A stretch of DNA of 64,000 bases from Anaerolineales bacterium (GTDB lineage: Bacteria; Chloroflexota; Anaerolineae; 4572-78; J111). Positions within the stretch are counted from its first letter, which is position 1. Each line of letters starts with the position of its first letter. The notes under the pieces are model-generated. The model searched no databases. It was not told the DNA's origin and worked only from the letters and a program-made list of their open reading frames with translations. Made by a program: the position numbers and the translations under genes. The DNA is taken from positions 260,987 to 324,986 of the forward strand of contig JACKAU010000012.1 in the NCBI GenBank assembly GCA_020634855.1, given 5' to 3'. This document shows, one piece after another, positions 61,201-64,000 of this stretch.

Positions 61201-62379
61201 CTGCACGACGCCGGCCAGGGCCGTCACTTGCCAGCTAGTACCGCTCGCTGACGCATACTGGACTGACCAGCCGCTAATGTCAACCGGGTTGGCGCTGCGG
61301 TTATAGAGTTCGATAAAGTCATTGGTCAGGGTAGCCCCCGAATTTCCGCCGCCGCCATAGACCTGGCTGATGACCACATCGCCCGGCGGCGATACGGCCG
61401 TTTGGACCATCAAGGCGATAGTGGTACTGCCGGTACGCGACTGGTCATCGGTGATGCTGATGGGTAAATTTTGAGGCCCGGCCCCGATGCCACTGTCAAC
61501 GGTAGCCAGGAAGGAAAAGGTGTTATCACCGCCGGTCACATCGCCATTGCTGCCATCATCAAAAAATGGTTGAGCGGCGGCGCCCCCTATCGGGCTAAGG
61601 TCGCCGGTCACGCTGAGGCCGGTGCTGGCCGGGTTGGTTCCGGGGGTTACGGCAACCGTTAAAAGCGTTGTATTTCCGGCCAAAACCGGATCAGGGTTGG
61701 CCGCGCCCACGCCGATGGGGTCGGTTGGCCCGCTGCAACTCTGGGTTGGTGAGGCTGAGTTTCGGGGATTAGGCCCACCGGTGCTGAAGTCGGTCGCGTT
61801 GTCGTCGGTATCCTGGCAACCATTATTGGCGCGAAAGGCGGCGGTGGTATTGCTTAAACCGGGCGCGGCCCCGCTGCCCTCAAAGAAGTTAGCCGAGCCA
61901 TAGCCAACCACATCGACTATGCTGGCATCGGTCGGGCCACTGCCGCTTAAGGCGGTGCTGTGGTTAACTAAGACCACCTTGCCGCTGGTTCCACTCATCG
62001 AGATGCCGCCCGTAGCATCGGGGGTGGGTAAGCTGGTCGTGCCGCCTGAGCCGGCGGCTTCCTCAACCAGATAATATTGGCCGGGCTGCACGGCGCCGGC
62101 CAGGGCCGTCACTTGCCAGCTAGAACCGCTCGATGAAGCATACTGGACTGACCAGCCGCTAATGTCAACGGGGCTAGCCCCACGATTGAATAGCTCGATG
62201 AAATCATTGGTGTAAGTAGCCCCGCTATTGCCGCCCCCACCGTAAACCTGACTGATAACCAGGTCGGGCGAGACGGCGTGGGCCAAGGGTGCGCCGCCGA
62301 TCTGGACTACGTTTAACAGCAAGATCAAACTCAATAGTCCAACCATCAGACGTGTAATGGCCTGTGTTCTAAGCATCAT
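58276..62379 (-). CDS. Secreted ExeM/NucH-type endonuclease with duplicated lamin-tail domains
   Basis: 1367 residues from ATG 62379, chosen because AAGGAA lies 7 bases upstream (a frame from ATG 62445 has no ribosome site). Signal peptide about residues 10-35. Two lamin-tail domains (VISQVYGGGGNSGAT...NDFIEL...SGWSVQYAS) at about 35-205 and 335-500 are nearly identical. Between them is an Ig-like segment; then a Big_5-type domain (PADGAIDVAL), an OB-fold ITGIVSTEGVVVGDYEG, and the EEP nuclease (VTGLNLLNFFNTF, IEIENDGYG, VNHLKSKGSACD, IGDLNSYAKEDP, RVSDHDPVLIGL). A helical tail of about 170 residues ends the protein. Likely degrades extracellular DNA. Confidence 0.92.
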   Translation of the reverse strand: MMLRTQAITRLMVGLLSLILLLNVVQIGGAPLAHAVSPDLVISQVYGGGGNSGATYTNDFIELFNRGASPVDISGWSVQYASSSGSSWQVTALAGAVQPGQYYLVEEAAGSGGTTSLPTPDATGGISMSGTSGKVVLVNHSTALSGSGPTDASIVDVVGYGSANFFEGSGAAPGLSNTTAAFRANNGCQDTDDNATDFSTGGPNPRNSASPTQSCSGPTDPIGVGAANPDPVLAGNTTLLTVAVTPGTNPASTGLSVTGDLSPIGGAAAQPFFDDGSNGDVTGGDNTFSFLATVDSGIGAGPQNLPISITDDQSRTGSTTIALMVQTAVSPPGDVVISQVYGGGGNSGATLTNDFIELYNRSANPVDISGWSVQYASASGTSWQVTALAGVVQPGQYYLVQEAAGSGGTTGLPTPDATGNISMSGSSGKVALVSITTALSGSCPTDNIVDFVGYGSANCSEGNTPAPGLSNTTAAIRAGNGATDTNNNAADFATGSPNPRNSSFGFDAAPSVATTTPADGAIDVALAANVDLTFSEPVNVNGAWFDISCSLSGIHTAVVSGGPISFTLDPDLDFAIGDLCTVKVIAASVTDQDTEDPPDTMAADYTFSFTTTAPPCTTAFTPIYDIQGSGPDAAITGIVSTEGVVVGDYEGSQPTLRGFYLQDRSGDGNPATSDGIFVFNGNNDNVSLGQVVRVTGTAGEFQGQTQLSNVTSIVDCGETASITPVDVTLPFPSANFAEQYEGMLVRLPQTLYVTEHFQLGRFGQVVMSADSRLSQPTNVTAPGAPALALQAANDLNRIIIDDALNDQNPDPILFGLGGNPLSASNTLRGGDTATGIVGLMTYTWAGNSASGNAYRVRPINALNGSITFAPANPRPPAPEPVGGSLKVTGLNLLNFFNTFDGFSDEVDNCTDGVGGPPADCRGADDAAEFDRQWPKTVAAILGLQADVIGVIEIENDGYGPDSAIQFLVDRLNEATAPGTYAFIDVDAATGQTNALGTDAIKVGLLYKPASVIPVGATAALNTTAFVTGGDSADRNRPSLAQAFEQVSTGARFVVDVNHLKSKGSACDIPDAGDGQGNCNSVRTNAANLLAGWLASNPTGTGDSDILIIGDLNSYAKEDPITALITNNYANLIESFGGSEAYSYVFDGQWGYLDHALGSASLSPQVVGVTEWHINADEPSVLDYNVNFKSAGQIVNLYSPDQYRVSDHDPVLIGLDLDQALNLKQAARDDLAALLPTGDKNTDKRFEKAMERVDQSLNPAWWATASTLDAQTGNHVFDRERQAVNELQKVLTGSFAEAAQPAIDKLVEADRQLAQVALNIAITSNGDSSRIAKAQEEMAQAAQETANGDFDQALQHYKKAWTEAIKAL

Positions 62380-62550
62380 TCGTAATTTCCTTCTCTCCAA
62401 ACGCGTTGTTTTTACAGGGGGTAAGTTACGCAGTGGGTCCACCATGAAACCGGAGGAGGCAAGCTTTACCTCAGATGGAACCGTCTGTAATTTTTCCTTG
62501 GGTTTCTGACGTAAATTATCTCAGGCTATCGCACGCTCCTTTCCATAGGC

Positions 62551-63624
62551 TCATTGGCCCCAAGCTCGCAACTCGTAGCGAGCGACGTCTTGAGCAGTCA
62601 GGTCAATACAGATTTCAAAATCTACGGGCGCGCCGCTGCTTAATGCCGGCCCGCTTTCAAAGTCATCGCCAAACGTAACGATATTATTCTGCGCGTCGAA
62701 TAAGACAGCGGCAATGACCAGATAATCGTGGACGGCGCTGTTAGGGCTATCGACATTACCCGCCAAGCAATACGATTCGTCTTCAGTCCATTGCTTAATA
62801 TCCAAGAATTGAAAATCATGATACGGGCTTTGATTGCTGGGCTGCGCGGTAACATTGAGATTGAAATCGGCTGCGCTTTGAATATTACTGATGGTCAATT
62901 CAAAGGGAACTTGATCACCGGGGGGAATGATGTCGATGGGCCAGTAATCAACGGTGTTAGCGGCATCGGCAATAATTCCTCCCTGCCCATCATAGAACGT
63001 ACCGGACACCAGCGAAAGTTCCTGAGCCACGCCGGTATTGTTGACCATATCTCCGTAGAGAACCAATCCCTCCTGATAGGGAGCAGGACTCCACCGGATT
63101 CCGGCAAACGACCAACCGGAGGTTTCCAGGTTAGGCGCAGCGGGTAAGGGGCGGACAGGGGTAGGAGGAGCACTCATATTTGCGGCCGGCGCTGCTGCCA
63201 TCGGGGTGCTGCCGCTTCGGGTGACTTCGACAGGACTTTTTGAAGGCGCGCCGGTTGTGGCTTCGCTCGGTATAACGTCAATGGGGGCCGGTTTCGGCGC
63301 CAAAGCCGGCGCGTCCCCGGCCGGAGCAGCCGGTTGAGGCAGTGGCGTAACTTGAAAGGAGTGAGTGGGCGAGTACGTCGGAGTAAGGGTGGGCAACTGG
63401 TTGCGAATAATAACGTGGTTAAGGTCCGGCTCTGAACTGATCCCCCAGAAGCCGCAGGCCAATAGGGCCGGCGCAACAACAATGACCAGTAGAACCGGGC
63501 CGTTTTTCCAGGCTGGCCGGATTGTTCGTAAATTCAAAATCCTTTTTACCCCTCTTACGCGTCCTGGTCCATCTGGTTGACTAATATGCTGCCATCTCCC
63601 GTTTGAGTGGGAGTATATCCCCAA
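62551..63624 (-). CDS. Membrane-anchored extracellular protein with Pro-rich linker
   Basis: 357 residues if read from TTG 63624; TTG 63537 is a later option. A hydrophobic segment (VLLVIVVAPALLACG) may be a lipobox signal with Cys near residue 57. A Pro/Ala/Thr-rich linker (about 75-165) leads to a beta-rich domain with SGWSFAGIRWSPAPYQEGLVLYGDMVNNTG, resembling FxLYD-type modules in two copies (GDMVNNTG and GNVDSPNSAV). Extracellular; function unknown. Confidence 0.75.
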   Translation of the reverse strand: MGIYSHSNGRWQHISQPDGPGRVRGVKRILNLRTIRPAWKNGPVLLVIVVAPALLACGFWGISSEPDLNHVIIRNQLPTLTPTYSPTHSFQVTPLPQPAAPAGDAPALAPKPAPIDVIPSEATTGAPSKSPVEVTRSGSTPMAAAPAANMSAPPTPVRPLPAAPNLETSGWSFAGIRWSPAPYQEGLVLYGDMVNNTGVAQELSLVSGTFYDGQGGIIADAANTVDYWPIDIIPPGDQVPFELTISNIQSAADFNLNVTAQPSNQSPYHDFQFLDIKQWTEDESYCLAGNVDSPNSAVHDYLVIAAVLFDAQNNIVTFGDDFESGPALSSGAPVDFEICIDLTAQDVARYELRAWGQ

Positions 63625-63764
63625 GCAAAAAGATGTTCCTGTTGAAGGTCAAACATTGACCGAAACCTGGAATAACTATACCACAAAATGGCGGAATAAG
63701 TGGTTAGAATATGGCAAGAATAGGGCTGAGATTTTAGTATTTTAACTCAAGTTGCTACCCTTCC

Positions 63765-63861
63765 AGACCTGACAGGTTTCGGGATTACCGTTCAGAGAAA
63801 AATCAGGCCAATTCGAGCAATTTAGCCGCATTAAAGCTCGTTTGAAAACCTGTCAGGTCTT
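63765..63861. repeat. Hairpin element copy 2
   Basis: AGACCTGACAGGTTT (63765-63779) faces AAAACCTGTCAGGTCTT (63845-63861). Outer flanks AAGTTGC (63750-63756) and GCAACTT (about 63877-63883) are also inverted, so this copy is about 135 bases end to end. Confidence 0.75.
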
Positions 63862-64000
63862 GTTCGCGGGCAGGTGGCAACTTGGGTTATTTTAATAGCT
63901 GCGAATGAATTCTGGTAAAAGAAACGTGTTGAAACCACGTTAAGGGGGAACCCAATAACCTGTTTCAACCGGTTTTCTTTAGCAGCGACCGAATTATGAA
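63862..64000. other. Window end, no supported gene
   Basis: Contains TTGAAAC/GTTTCAA (about 63930-63967) as a loose inverted repeat. Nothing else supported. Confidence 0.4.

Noticed and set aside
1..64000. tRNA or rRNA genes
   Set aside because: No T-arm-like GTTC(A/G)A contexts with matching acceptor stems were recognised.

Overview
The window reads as a chromosomal segment of a Chloroflexota bacterium, most likely from the Anaerolineae/Ardenticatenia/Caldilineae side of the phylum. This is inference. It rests on the gene families present: a BTAD/AAA/TPR regulator, a DUF1670 protein, a LysW-type deacylase, zinc-ribbon membrane proteins, a GH44 enzyme, and secreted proteins ending in a short YLPLxLK-like tail. 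The replication-associated cluster rpmH-rnpA-yidD-yidC-jag, followed by parA-parB, fits a bacterial chromosome, but dnaA is not next to it. Genes are dense, and most intergenic gaps carry dispersed low-complexity or palindromic repeats.

Layout. 1-4.4 kb: a 5'-truncated winged-helix gene, a 41-bp tandem repeat, an unrecognised cytosolic protein and a secreted (alpha/alpha)6 glycosidase-like protein. 4.4-9.05 kb (minus): a heterodimeric ABC exporter preceded by a promoter, a 34-codon leader ORF, two intrinsic terminators and two further small ORFs. This looks like a ribosome-controlled attenuator. 9.3-15.2 kb: an App1-type phosphatase, a [2Fe-2S] ferredoxin, a toxin-antitoxin pair joined to an M20 deacylase that carries repeat DNA in frame, an ARMT1-like phosphatase and a sirtuin. 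15.3-19.7 kb: a frameshifted DUF1059 gene, a debranching-type glycosidase, a GT4 glycosyltransferase, and a LysE exporter divergent from an Lrp/AsnC regulator. 19.7-25.7 kb: ribosomal, RNase P and membrane-insertion genes, a PfkB kinase, and parAB. 25.7-31.3 kb: a DUF3307 membrane protein with a GAF histidine kinase, a cNMP-patatin protein and a TPR L,D-transpeptidase. 31.4-37.4 kb: an operon of MltG, an MBL-DUF1670 fusion and a zinc-ribbon protein, then an M23 lipoprotein. 37.6-43.4 kb: a structured RNA leader ahead of a GH44 enzyme, an rsfS operon, and an Amt-like protein that lacks both channel histidines. 43.5-52 kb: a Tm-1-like protein, a large octamer repeat block, a DinB protein, and an EIIA-HPr-EI phosphotransfer protein next to a SARP-like regulator. 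52-64 kb: a delta-60 repeat protein, a DinB-like protein, a methyltransferase, a 41-bp iteron-like array, a TPR protein, an ExeM-type nuclease with duplicated lamin-tail domains, and a membrane-anchored extracellular protein. A hairpin element occurs twice.

The genes suggest a heterotroph that secretes glycosidases and a nuclease, remodels its peptidoglycan (MltG, YkuD, M23), and exports compounds through a tightly regulated ABC pump. The most interesting signals are the attenuator upstream of the ABC exporter, the shared C-terminal tail on three secreted proteins, the 8-bp repeat family that supplies coding sequence and stop codons to genes, the YidC with a DUF11-like ectodomain, and the MBL-DUF1670 fusion.
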